21,535 nt of DNA from Aquincola sp. (GTDB taxonomy: Bacteria; Pseudomonadota; Gammaproteobacteria; Burkholderiales; Burkholderiaceae_C). The notes beneath the pieces are model-generated. The model ran no database searches. It was not told the DNA's origin and saw only the letters and a list, made by a program, of their open reading frames with translations. The DNA is taken from assembly GCA_029884035.1 (NCBI GenBank), contig JAOUIM010000014.1, positions 1 through 21,535 of the forward strand, given 5' to 3'. The translations under genes and the position numbers were made by a program. Shown one piece after another: positions 1 through 7,542 of this stretch. How positions within the stretch are numbered: the stretch's first letter is position 1; each line of letters opens with the position of its first letter.

Positions 1-93
1 GACGGCAAGCTGGTGACCGCGCCGGCCTGGCCGGCCCACCCCGCCTGGATCCGCCAGTTCCTGGCTGTCCTGGGCACGCGAATCGACACTTGA
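1..93 (+). CDS. C-terminal end of a DJ-1/PfpI-like protein (partial)
   Basis: An open frame enters from the left edge and ends at a TGA at 91-93, leaving 30 residues that begin DGKLVTAPAW. A short 'DG-x-LVT' strand followed by a proline-rich turn and a final helix ending in LGT resembles the C-terminus of DJ-1/PfpI family proteins (glutamine-amidotransferase-like fold; chaperones, glyoxalases or peptidases). The nucleophile elbow and the rest of the domain lie outside the window, so the family call is by resemblance only and no substrate can be suggested. The next gene starts 58 bases downstream on the same strand. Confidence 0.45.
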   Translation, partial: DGKLVTAPAWPAHPAWIRQFLAVLGTRIDT

Positions 94-151
94 GGCCGGG
101 GGCGGGCAGGTCTAAATTCGGCTCCCGCCCTGCATCTTTGCCGAGGCTCCC

Positions 152-607
152 ATGTGCGAGATCTTCATCAGCGCCGACCCGGCAAGCTACGAGAGCCGCA
201 CCCGCTCGGTGCGGCTGCACGGCGTGGTCACCAGCATCCGGCTCGAGAACCTGTTCTGGTCGGTGCTGTCGGAGATCGCCGTGCGCGACGGCATGGGCGT
301 GGTTCAGCTGATCGAGAAGCTGTATGACGAGTTGATCGCGGCCCGGGGGGAGGCGGGCAACTTCGCATCGTTTCTGCGGGTCAGCGCACTGCGTTACGAG
401 GCGATGCTCGCCCACCAGCGAATCCCGATGGACCGCGATGTGCCGATGCGTTCCCTGGATCCGCGGTTCGTGTTGCGCGAACTGCCCGCGGGTTGGGGTC
501 GGTCCGCAGGCCAAGACGCCGGCACGTCGGCGCCGAAGGCTCAGTCCGCGGCGGTCAGTTCGTCGGCGCGGGCCTGTGCCAGCGCGAAGTCCAGCGCGCC
601 GTTGTAG
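152..607 (+). CDS. Ribbon-helix-helix domain protein
   Basis: This 151-residue protein starts MCEIFISADP at an ATG preceded by a GAGG-like ribosome site. Residues about 15-100 resemble the RHH_4-type ribbon-helix-helix proteins: a strand with R-S-V-R-L-H-G-V-V-T-S-I-R-L-E, then two helices containing FWSVLSEIA and LIEKLYDEL, then a conserved F-A-S-F-L-R-V segment. Members are presumed small DNA-binding proteins, often annotated as hypothetical or near arylsulfate sulfotransferase. No target is evident here. The last ~21 residues (AQSAAVSSSARACASAKSSA and following) are encoded by DNA antisense to the 3' end of hisA, so the two genes converge with a 67-base overlap. That tail is low-complexity and probably not conserved. 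Family call is fairly sure; function unknown. Confidence 0.75.
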   Translation: MCEIFISADPASYESRTRSVRLHGVVTSIRLENLFWSVLSEIAVRDGMGVVQLIEKLYDELIAARGEAGNFASFLRVSALRYEAMLAHQRIPMDRDVPMRSLDPRFVLRELPAGWGRSAGQDAGTSAPKAQSAAVSSSARACASAKSSAPL

Positions 608-1287
608 ATCGCGCGCCCGCAGATCACGCCTTCGACGCCTTCGCCCTCGATTGCGCAAAGCTTCTCGATGTCGGCCATGCCGGACAGCCCGCCCGAGGCG
701 ATGACCGGGATCGTCACCGCCTGCGCCAGCCGCGCGGTGGCCTCGATGTTGATGCCGGTGAGCATGCCGTCGCGCCCGATGTCGGTGTAGATCACGCCCT
801 CGACGCCGTAGTCCTCGAACTTCTTCGCCAGATCGGCCACCTCGTGACCGGTCAACTTGCTCCAGCCGTCGGTCGCGACCTTCCCGTCCTTGGCGTCGAG
901 GCCGACGATGACGTGGCCGCCGAAAGCACTGCAGGCGTCCTTCATGAAGCCCGGGTTCTTGACCGCCGCAGTGCCGACGACGACGTAGCTGATGCCGTCG
1001 TCCAGATAGCGCTCGATCGTGTCCAGGTCCCGGATGCCGCCGCCCAATTGCACCGGGATCCGGTCGGCCACCTCGCGCAGGATCGCCTTGACCGCGCCTT
1101 CGTTGACCGGCTTGCCGGCGAAGGCGCCGTTCAGGTCGACCAGATGCAGCCGTCGCGCGCCCGCGTCGAGCCATCGCCGCGCCATCGCCGCAGGGTCGTC
1201 GCTGAACGTGGTGGCCTTGGCCATGTCGCCCTTTTCAAGGCGCACGCAATGGCCGTCCTTCAGGTCGATGGCGGGGATCAGCAGCAT
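541..1287 (-). CDS. hisA: Phosphoribosylformimino-5-aminoimidazole carboxamide ribotide isomerase HisA
   Basis: HisA catalyses the Amadori rearrangement of ProFAR to PRFAR, the fourth step of histidine synthesis, in the cytosol. The 248-residue product is full length for this (beta/alpha)8-barrel. The N-terminus MLLIPAIDLKDG carries the catalytic Asp8, and the second catalytic acid is Asp131 in VGLDAKDG. Phosphate-binding loops are visible as QLGGGIRD (80-87) and ASGGLSG near the C-terminus. The opening PAIDLKDG separates it from the paralogue HisF, which has a PCLDVD-type start. It follows hisH by 27 bases. No Shine-Dalgarno sequence is obvious before the ATG, so translation may depend on coupling to hisH. 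The 3' end overlaps the convergent gene at 152-607. hisF, which normally follows hisA in related bacteria, is not present. Confidence 0.97.
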   Translation of the reverse strand: MLLIPAIDLKDGHCVRLEKGDMAKATTFSDDPAAMARRWLDAGARRLHLVDLNGAFAGKPVNEGAVKAILREVADRIPVQLGGGIRDLDTIERYLDDGISYVVVGTAAVKNPGFMKDACSAFGGHVIVGLDAKDGKVATDGWSKLTGHEVADLAKKFEDYGVEGVIYTDIGRDGMLTGINIEATARLAQAVTIPVIASGGLSGMADIEKLCAIEGEGVEGVICGRAIYNGALDFALAQARADELTAAD

Positions 1288-1314
1288 GGTGTGAGGATGA
1301 TCGACCCAAACGGG

Positions 1315-1965
1315 TCAGGGCTTCCACGCTAGGAAGTTGCGGTACAGCATGAGGCCGTCGGCAGCGCTTTTCTCGGGGTGGAACTGGGTGGCAAAAATGT
1401 TATCCCGGGCCACTGCGGATGTGAAGGGCAGGCCGTATTCGGTCAGGCCGGCGGTGTGGCGTTCGTCCGATGGCTCGGCATAGAAGCTGTGAACGAAATA
1501 GAACCAGGCGCCGTCGGACACCCCCGACCAGAGGGGATGGGATTGCGCCTGCTGCACCCGGTTCCAACCCATCTGCGGCACCTTGAAGCGGCTGCCATCG
1601 GGCTGCAGGCGATCCTCGAGCCGGAAGCGCCGGACTCGGCCTGCGATCACACCCAGGCCAGTCGTGTCCTGCTCCTCGCTATGGTCCAGAAGCATCTGCA
1701 TACCCACGCACACGCCCATCACCGGCTTGGTGCGCAAGGCCTCGAGCACCGCGTCCTTCAGCCCCGAGTCCGCGAGTTCGCGCATGCAGTCGCGCATCGC
1801 ACCCTGGCCGGGCAGCACGATGCGCTCGGCCAGCAGCACCTCTTCGGGGTTGCCGGTCACGATCACCTTCACGTCGTCGGTCTTCGATGCGGCGTGCGCC
1901 ACCGCCTGCGACACCGAGCGCAGGTTGCCCATGCCGTAGTCGACGACGGCGACGGTGCGGGTCAT
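1315..1965 (-). CDS. hisH: Imidazole glycerol phosphate synthase, glutaminase subunit HisH
   Basis: HisH is a class I glutamine amidotransferase. It hydrolyses glutamine and feeds ammonia to HisF, forming imidazole glycerol phosphate and AICAR. The 216-residue protein from ATG at 1965 (MTRTVAVVDYGMGN) has the nucleophile Cys86 in GVCVGMQ, the oxyanion region LPGQGAM (51-57), and the His196/Glu198 pair in QFHPEKS, so the triad is complete. A TTG 18 bases upstream could extend the frame, but the ATG puts the conserved VVDYGMGN strand at the usual distance from the start. It lies 98 bases after hisB and 27 bases before hisA on the same strand. Its obligate partner gene hisF is not in the window. 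Confidence 0.97.
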   Translation of the reverse strand: MTRTVAVVDYGMGNLRSVSQAVAHAASKTDDVKVIVTGNPEEVLLAERIVLPGQGAMRDCMRELADSGLKDAVLEALRTKPVMGVCVGMQMLLDHSEEQDTTGLGVIAGRVRRFRLEDRLQPDGSRFKVPQMGWNRVQQAQSHPLWSGVSDGAWFYFVHSFYAEPSDERHTAGLTEYGLPFTSAVARDNIFATQFHPEKSAADGLMLYRNFLAWKP

Positions 1966-2063
1966 CGGGCCGTGTTCCCGCAAGCGTTCCGAAGCGGCTG
2001 CGGCAGCGCGTCGGCACTTGCGTTCGCTGGCCAGAACTCACAGACGAAGATCAAGGCATCACC

Positions 2064-2654
2064 TCAAAGCGAACCCTTGGTCGAAGGAATCATTCCCGCA
2101 CTGCGCGGATCGATCGTCAAAGCCAAGCGCAGCGCCCGCGCGAAGGCCTTGAACACCGTCTCGCACTGGTGATGGGCGTTGTCACCGAACAGGTTATCGA
2201 TGTGCAGGGTCACGCCGGCGTGGTTGGAAAAGCCCTGGAAGAATTCGTAGGCCAGCTGCGTGTCGAAGCCGCCGACCATGCCGGACTTGAACGGCACGCG
2301 CATGTGCAGGCCTGGACGGCCCGAAAAGTCCACCACCACGCGCGACAGTGCCTCGTCCAGGGGAACGTAGGCATGACCGTAGCGCACGAGCCCGGCCTTG
2401 TCACCCACTGCTTTGGCCACCGCCTGGCCGAGCGTGATGCCGACATCCTCGACCGTGTGGTGGCCGTCGATGTGGAGGTCGCCCTTGGCCTCGATCTCGA
2501 GGTCGATCAGGCCGTGGCGAGCGACCTGGTCGAGCATGTGATCGAAGAAGCCGATGCCGGTGGCCAGTTGTGCCGCGCCGGTGCCGTCGAGGTTGACCTT
2601 GACGCGGATCTGCGTCTCCTTGGTGTTGCGCTGGACTTGGGCGATTCGAGACAT
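2064..2654 (-). CDS. hisB: Imidazoleglycerol-phosphate dehydratase HisB (monofunctional)
   Basis: HisB converts imidazole glycerol phosphate to imidazole acetol phosphate, the sixth step of the pathway, using two Mn ions per site. The 196-residue protein has the duplicated metal-binding motifs of the family: FFDHMLDQVARHG (37-49) and DGHHTVED (63-70) in the first half, and DNAHHQCE in the second. It has no N-terminal HAD phosphatase domain, so it is the monofunctional type and histidinol-phosphate phosphatase must be supplied by another gene not seen here. Its ATG directly follows the hisC stop codon (TAG then ATG with no spacer), implying translational coupling. The product HisC acts on is made by this enzyme. 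Confidence 0.98.
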   Translation of the reverse strand: MSRIAQVQRNTKETQIRVKVNLDGTGAAQLATGIGFFDHMLDQVARHGLIDLEIEAKGDLHIDGHHTVEDVGITLGQAVAKAVGDKAGLVRYGHAYVPLDEALSRVVVDFSGRPGLHMRVPFKSGMVGGFDTQLAYEFFQGFSNHAGVTLHIDNLFGDNAHHQCETVFKAFARALRLALTIDPRSAGMIPSTKGSL

Positions 2655-3740
2655 CTACAGGCTCGCTTTCAGGGCGTCGATCATCAGGCGGTTCTCTTCG
2701 GGCGTGCCGACCGTCAGACGCAGGCAGTTGGCCAGCAGCGGATGCAGCCCCGCGATGTGCTTGACCAGCACGCGGCGCGCCTTCATGCCTTCGAAGGTCC
2801 GCTTCGAATCGGGCACGCGCACGAGAATCATGTTGGCCTCGCTCGGGAAGGCGGTCACTCCAGCGATGTGGTGCAAGTCGGCGATCAGCCGCTCGCGCTC
2901 ACGGCGCAGCACCGCAGCCTGCTCGGCGAATACCTCGGCATGCTCCAGCGCAAACAGTGTCGCCGCGGCGTTCAGCCCGCTCACGTTGTACGGCGGACTC
3001 ACCTTGTCGACCTGCTCGATCAGCGCTGCAGCGCCGGCCAGGTAGCCCATGCGCACGCCTGCCAGGCCGAATTTCGACAGCGTGCGCAGCACCAGCACAT
3101 GCTCGTGCGCCGCGAGCCGCGGCATCCAGGTCCGCGACGAGAACGGCTGGTACGCCTCGTCGAACACCACCAGGCCGTCCTGCGCACCGATCGCGTCGAC
3201 GAGCTTCTGCACGATGCGCTCGTCGAACAGGTTGCCGGTCGGGTTGTTCGGGTAGGCGATGTAGGTCAGCGCCGGCCTGGCAGACTCGATCGCGGCCAGC
3301 ATGGCCGCCTCGTCGAGCTCGAAGGCCGGGGTCAGCGGCACGCCGACGAATTTCAAGCCGCGCAGCCGCGCCGACATCTCGTACATCACGAAGCCCGGCA
3401 GCGGCGCCAGCACGGTCGCACCGGGCACATCGCACGCGACCGAGAGGATGTCGATCAGTTCGTCGGACCCGTTGCCGACGATCACCCTGCATCCCGCGGG
3501 CACCTCGAAATGGCGCGCCAGCGCGTCGGCCACTTCGCCCTTGTTGACCGGGTAGCGGTTGATCGCCACCTCGGCCAGACGTTCACCGAGGGCCTGCTTC
3601 AGGGCCGGCGGCAGGCGAAACGGATTCTCCATCGCGTCGAGCTTGACCATGCCCGCGCTCGGCTGGATCGCGTAGCCCGCGCTCGAGGTCACGTCCTGCC
3701 GGATCGTGCGCGAAATCCGCTGCGGCAATCGGGTGCTCAT
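2655..3740 (-). CDS. hisC: Histidinol-phosphate aminotransferase HisC
   Basis: HisC is a PLP-dependent class I/II aminotransferase that turns imidazole acetol phosphate plus glutamate into histidinol phosphate and 2-oxoglutarate. The 361-residue product starts MSTRLPQRIS. Visible active-site features are GNGSDELI (89-96, cofactor phosphate contacts), YPNNPTGN (163-170), FDEAYQPF (193-200, Asp and Tyr contacting PLP) and the Schiff-base Lys223 in LSKFGLAGVRMGY, followed by the phosphate-binding arginine. The frame stays open for 54 codons upstream, but that stretch is antisense-free sequence belonging to the hisD-GNAT gene. The ATG at 3740 shares an ATGA with the stop of that gene, and it sits where family members begin. 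Strong call, typical length. Confidence 0.97.
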   Translation of the reverse strand: MSTRLPQRISRTIRQDVTSSAGYAIQPSAGMVKLDAMENPFRLPPALKQALGERLAEVAINRYPVNKGEVADALARHFEVPAGCRVIVGNGSDELIDILSVACDVPGATVLAPLPGFVMYEMSARLRGLKFVGVPLTPAFELDEAAMLAAIESARPALTYIAYPNNPTGNLFDERIVQKLVDAIGAQDGLVVFDEAYQPFSSRTWMPRLAAHEHVLVLRTLSKFGLAGVRMGYLAGAAALIEQVDKVSPPYNVSGLNAAATLFALEHAEVFAEQAAVLRRERERLIADLHHIAGVTAFPSEANMILVRVPDSKRTFEGMKARRVLVKHIAGLHPLLANCLRLTVGTPEENRLMIDALKASL

Positions 3741-5527
3741 TGCGCGTCCTTGATGGACAGCACCATCTCGTGCTCGCCCTCGTGGACCTTGCCCGTGTAG
3801 CGAAAGCCGAAGCGCTCGTAGAAAGCACCCACCGGGTTCTCGGGCACGTGCGACAGGCCAACGCTGGCCACGCCCATACGCCGCGCCTCGTCGATCAGCC
3901 ATCGCACCGCCGCCTGGCCGTGTCCCTGGCGCTGGTGGCGCGCATCGATCATCAAGCGCCAGATATAGAGCTGATCAGCGCGCTCCGCAGGATCGGGGTC
4001 GCGGCGCGCGTCCCACAGCAGCAGGAACCCGACCGGTTGGCCGCCGGCGTACAAGCCCAGCGGGCGGCCGGGCGGGCGGACCGAAGCCTGCGCAAGCGAC
4101 TTGGCCACCGAGGCAACGAACTTCTCCTGCTCCTCGGTCGTCCTGAGCTTGATCAGGTCGTCGACATTGGCGTCGGTGACTGGGCGCACTTCGAGGTCGG
4201 CGGAGCAAGCCGGGGCGGCATCCACGACACCCAGCCGCATCTCGGCTGCGCGCGCATGCGCCTGCAAGCCTTCGCCGTGCGCCAGCACCGAAGCGATCTC
4301 GCCCAGCTTCTGCGCGCCTTGGGCGCTCACCTCGATCAGGCTCGATCGCTTGACGAAGTCGTAGACACCCAGCGGCGACGAGAACCTTGCGGTGCCCGCC
4401 GTGGGCAGGACATGGTTGGGGCCGGCGCAGTAGTCGCCCAGACTTTCGCTCGTGAAGCGGCCGAGGAAGATCGCGCCCGCGTGCCGCAGCAGCGGCTCCC
4501 AGCGCTGTGGATTCGCGCTCGAGACCTCGAGGTGCTCGGGCGCAATGCGGTTGCTGATCGCGCATGCCTCTTCCATCGAGCGCGTGTGGATCAGCGCACC
4601 ACGGCCGGAAAGCGAGGCACGAATGATCTTCTCACGCGGCAGCGCCGGCAACAGGCGCTCGATCGCGTCGGCCACCGCATCGAGGTATCGGTCGTCTGGG
4701 CACAGCATGATGCTCTGCGCGAGTTCGTCGTGCTCGGCCTGGCTGAACAAGTCCATCGCCAGCCAGTCCGGCGGCGCCGTGCCGTCGGCCAGCACCAGGA
4801 TCTCGCTCGGGCCGGCGATCATGTCGATGCCGACGTGGCCGAACACCTGCTTCTTGGCGCTGGCAACATAGGCATTGCCCGGGCCGGTGATCTTGTCCAC
4901 CCGCGGGATCGTCGCGGTGCCGTACGCCAGCGCGGCCACCGCCTGCGCGCCGCCGATCGCAAAGACGCGGTGCACGCCTGCGATACGTGCGGCCGCGAGC
5001 ACGAGAGCGTTCCTTTCCCCTCTGGGAGTGGGCACGACCATGATGACTTCGCCCACACCCGCCACGCGCGCCGGCACGACGTTCATCAGCACCGACGACG
5101 GATATGCCGCCTTGCCGCCGGGCACGTAGACGCCGACGCGGTCGAGCGGCGTGACCTTCTGGCCAAGCAGGGTGCCGTCGGCATCGCGGTAGGCGAAGCC
5201 GCGGCACGCAGCATCGTATTGACGCTCGTGGTACGTCCGCACGCGCTCTGCCGCGGCCTCGAGCGCGCGGCGTTGTTCGGTCGTGATCGCCTTCAACGCG
5301 GCAGCCAGTTCGCTCGCGGGCAGTTCGAGCGCGGCGCCGCTCGCGGCCTGCAGGCCGTCGAAGCGCGCCGTGGCCTCGAGCACAGCCGCGTCGCCGCGTG
5401 TTCGAACGTCGGCGATGATCGACGCCACCGTGGCGTCGATCGAGGCATCGGTCTCGGCCGACCACTGCAGCATGCCGAACTGTGCTTCGAAGTCGGGCTG
5501 CGCTGTCGACAAGCGCCGGACGATCAT
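3737..5527 (-). CDS. hisD: Histidinol dehydrogenase HisD fused to a C-terminal GNAT acetyltransferase domain
   Basis: The 596-residue protein combines two complete domains. Residues 1-432 are histidinol dehydrogenase, which oxidises L-histidinol to histidine in two NAD-dependent steps. Gln263 and His266 (SQAEHDE), the catalytic Glu331-His332 (APEHLEV), Asp365 (GDYCAGPNH) and His424 (HGEGLQAHARAAEMR) are all present, and family proteins normally end right after this last helix. Instead the frame continues through a short linker (433-445) into a GNAT domain (about 446-596). That domain has an acetyl-CoA loop QRQGHG (532-537), SHVPENPVGAFYERFGF (559-575) with the usual tyrosine, and resembles PaiA/BltD-like polyamine acetyltransferases. 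No stop or frameshift is visible at the join (around 4190-4235). The gene overlaps hisG upstream and hisC downstream by 4 bases each. The acetylation substrate is unknown. Confidence 0.93.
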   Translation of the reverse strand: MIVRRLSTAQPDFEAQFGMLQWSAETDASIDATVASIIADVRTRGDAAVLEATARFDGLQAASGAALELPASELAAALKAITTEQRRALEAAAERVRTYHERQYDAACRGFAYRDADGTLLGQKVTPLDRVGVYVPGGKAAYPSSVLMNVVPARVAGVGEVIMVVPTPRGERNALVLAAARIAGVHRVFAIGGAQAVAALAYGTATIPRVDKITGPGNAYVASAKKQVFGHVGIDMIAGPSEILVLADGTAPPDWLAMDLFSQAEHDELAQSIMLCPDDRYLDAVADAIERLLPALPREKIIRASLSGRGALIHTRSMEEACAISNRIAPEHLEVSSANPQRWEPLLRHAGAIFLGRFTSESLGDYCAGPNHVLPTAGTARFSSPLGVYDFVKRSSLIEVSAQGAQKLGEIASVLAHGEGLQAHARAAEMRLGVVDAAPACSADLEVRPVTDANVDDLIKLRTTEEQEKFVASVAKSLAQASVRPPGRPLGLYAGGQPVGFLLLWDARRDPDPAERADQLYIWRLMIDARHQRQGHGQAAVRWLIDEARRMGVASVGLSHVPENPVGAFYERFGFRYTGKVHEGEHEMVLSIKDAQ

Positions 5528-6174
5528 CCCTGCCCCGCCTTCTCGACCGCTTGCTCGAGGGCCTCGATCAGCGGCCGGATCGCCTGACGCTTCACTTTCA
5601 GCGCCGCCTGGTTCACGACGAGCCGCGACGAGATGTCGGCGATCTTCTCGACCTCCACCAGCCCGTTGGCGACGAGCGTCCCGCCGGAGGACACAAGGTC
5701 GACGATCGCATCGGCCAGGCCCGTCAATGGCGCCAGTTCCATTGACCCATACAGCTTGATCAGGTCCACATGCACGCCCTTGTCGGCGAAGAACTGGCGT
5801 GCGGTGGCGGTGTACTTGGTCGCCACCCGGATGCGCGAGCCCTGCTTGACTGCGCTGGCGTAGTCGAAATCAGCGCGCACCGCCACGCTCATGCGGCAGC
5901 GCGCGATCTTCAGGTCGACCGGCCGGTACAGGCCGTCGCCCTCGGTCTCCATCAACACATCGGCCCCGGCCACGCCGAGGTCGGCACCACCGTACTGGAC
6001 GTAGGTCGGCACGTCGCTCGCACGCACCAGAACCACCCGCAGATCGGCCCGGCTGGTGGCCAGGATCAGCTTGCGCGAGGCCTCCGGGTCGTCGGCCACG
6101 GTGATACCCGCGCGAGCGAGCAACGGCAGGGTCTCGTCGAAGATGCGGCCTTTGGACAACGCAAGCGTCAGCAT
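5524..6174 (-). CDS. hisG: ATP phosphoribosyltransferase HisG, short form
   Basis: HisG joins ATP and PRPP to give phosphoribosyl-ATP, the committed step of histidine synthesis. The ~216-residue product is the short form: it starts MLTLALSKGRI, contains the substrate-domain segments GGADLGVAGADVL and VATKYTATARQFF, and carries the PRPP/phosphate-binding stretch LVSSGGTLVANGL. It lacks the ~75-residue C-terminal ACT-like regulatory domain. In species with this form, HisZ (a HisRS-like protein) is needed for activity and histidine feedback; hisZ is not in this window. The start may be the ATG at 6174, sharing one base with the murA stop (TGATG), or the GTG one codon earlier. Its own stop overlaps the hisD start as ATGA. 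Confidence 0.97.
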   Translation of the reverse strand: MLTLALSKGRIFDETLPLLARAGITVADDPEASRKLILATSRADLRVVLVRASDVPTYVQYGGADLGVAGADVLMETEGDGLYRPVDLKIARCRMSVAVRADFDYASAVKQGSRIRVATKYTATARQFFADKGVHVDLIKLYGSMELAPLTGLADAIVDLVSSGGTLVANGLVEVEKIADISSRLVVNQAALKVKRQAIRPLIEALEQAVEKAGQG

Positions 6175-7439
6175 CACGACACCCGTTCGATCTCGGCGCC
6201 GAGCGACCGCAGCTTGACCTCCATCCGGTCGTAGCCCCGGTCGAGGTGGTAGATGCGGTCGACCCGCGTCTGGCCCTCGGCGACCAGGCCCGCGATCACC
6301 AGGCTGGCCGACGCGCGCAGGTCGGTGGCCATCACCGTCGCGCCGGACAGCTGGGGCACGCCGTGCACCAGGGCCGTGTGCCCGTCGACTTCGATCTTCG
6401 CGCCCAGGCGCACGAGTTCATTCACGTGCATGTAGCGGTTCTCGAAGATCGTCTCGGTGATGCGCGCGCTGCCCTCGGCGACGCAGTTCACGGCCATCAG
6501 CTGCGCCTGCATGTCGGTGGGGAAAGCCGGGTACTCGCTGGTGCGAAAGCCCACGGACTTCGGCCGGCCGTCCATGCGGATGCGCATCCAGTCCGGGCCC
6601 TTGTCGATGCGCGCGCCGGCCTCGACCAGCTTGTCCACGACCGCGTCGAGGTGCTCGGCGCGGGTCCCGCGCAGCGTCACGTCGCCGCCGGCCGCCGCGA
6701 CGGCGCACAGGAAGGTGCCGGTTTCGATGCGGTCGGGGATGATGCGGTACGGCTGTTTGGGGGCCTGCAGCGCGGCGACGCCCTGGACTCGGATGTGGCT
6801 GGTGCCGTGGCCCTCGATGCGTGCACCCATCGCGATCAGCAGCTCGGCCAGGTCGGTGACCTCGGGTTCCTGCGCCGCGTTCTCGAGCAGCGTCTCGCCC
6901 TCGGCCAGCGCCGCCGCCATCAACAGGTTCTCGGTACCGGTCACCGTCACCATGTCGGTCGTGATGCGCGCGCCCTTCAGGCGCCGGGCCGTCGCGACGA
7001 TGTAGCCATGCTCGACGACGATGTCCGCACCCATCGACTGCAACCCCTTGATGTGCTGGTCCACCGGCCGCGACCCGATCGCGCAGCCGCCGGGCAGCGA
7101 CACCTTGGCCTGACCGAGCCGCGCCAACAGCGGCCCCAGCACGAGGATCGACGCGCGCATCGTCTTGACGAGCTCGTAGGGCGCCTCGGGTGCGCCGATG
7201 CGCGTCGCATCGAGCGTCACCTCGGAAGGGTCCACGTCGGCGCGCTCGACCGCCACGCCCATGTGACGCAGCAGCTTGGCCATCGTCGCCACATCCTGAA
7301 GCCTGGGCACGTTGGCCAGCCGCACCGGCGCCGCCACGAGCAGGGCAGCGCACAACTCGGGCAGCGCCGCGTTCTTCGCGCCGGCGATCGCGACCTCGCC
7401 CTGCAGTCGGCGGCCGCCGCGGATGAGGAGCTTGTCCAT
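6174..7439 (-). CDS. murA: UDP-N-acetylglucosamine 1-carboxyvinyltransferase MurA
   Basis: MurA transfers enolpyruvate from PEP to UDP-GlcNAc, the first committed step of peptidoglycan synthesis and the target of fosfomycin. The 421-residue protein has the typical length and two inverse-barrel domains. Lys22-Asn23 of the PEP site is in GAKNAALP, and the loop LPGGCAIGSRPVDQH carries the catalytic Cys119, so the protein is expected to be fosfomycin-sensitive rather than the Asp variant. The conserved EYPAFPTDMQAQ and DLRASASLV segments are near the C-terminus. The ATG at 7439 is preceded by a GGAAG-like site about 10 bases upstream. It lies 103 bases after the BolA-like gene and overlaps hisG by one base, so wall and histidine genes appear to share a transcript. 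Confidence 0.98.
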   Translation of the reverse strand: MDKLLIRGGRRLQGEVAIAGAKNAALPELCAALLVAAPVRLANVPRLQDVATMAKLLRHMGVAVERADVDPSEVTLDATRIGAPEAPYELVKTMRASILVLGPLLARLGQAKVSLPGGCAIGSRPVDQHIKGLQSMGADIVVEHGYIVATARRLKGARITTDMVTVTGTENLLMAAALAEGETLLENAAQEPEVTDLAELLIAMGARIEGHGTSHIRVQGVAALQAPKQPYRIIPDRIETGTFLCAVAAAGGDVTLRGTRAEHLDAVVDKLVEAGARIDKGPDWMRIRMDGRPKSVGFRTSEYPAFPTDMQAQLMAVNCVAEGSARITETIFENRYMHVNELVRLGAKIEVDGHTALVHGVPQLSGATVMATDLRASASLVIAGLVAEGQTRVDRIYHLDRGYDRMEVKLRSLGAEIERVS

Positions 7440-7542
7440 GATCGTGTTGCTTCCGATGGCTTCGAAAGCGACGCGCGCGATGAAGGAGGTGGTGTGGCCC
7501 GAGCAGGCGCCGCCCCCTGCAGCGACGCCGCCGCAGGTGGGT

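Noticed and set aside
541..1287. Possibility that this gene is hisF
   Set aside because: The start PAIDLKDG and the Asp8/Asp131 pattern are HisA-type; HisF starts with a CLDV-type motif.
1303..1316. GACCC-AAAC-GGGTC hairpin at the hisH stop, as a terminator
   Set aside because: The stem is only five bases, it overlaps the stop codon, there is no T-tract, and hisA follows 27 bases later in the same direction.
1887..3800. A 637-codon plus-strand open frame opposite hisB and hisC
   Set aside because: It is antisense to two well-recognised enzymes, is rich in His/Arg/Gln with no family resemblance, and arises from the high third-position GC of the real genes.
3741..3902. N-terminal extension of HisC by 54 residues
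   Set aside because: The extension is an out-of-frame reading of the GNAT domain end; the ATG at 3740 overlaps the hisD stop as in the neighbouring gene pairs.
3740..5587. A 615-codon plus-strand open frame opposite the hisD fusion
   Set aside because: It is a mirror of the hisD codons in GC-rich DNA; its product is low-complexity and has no recognisable domain.
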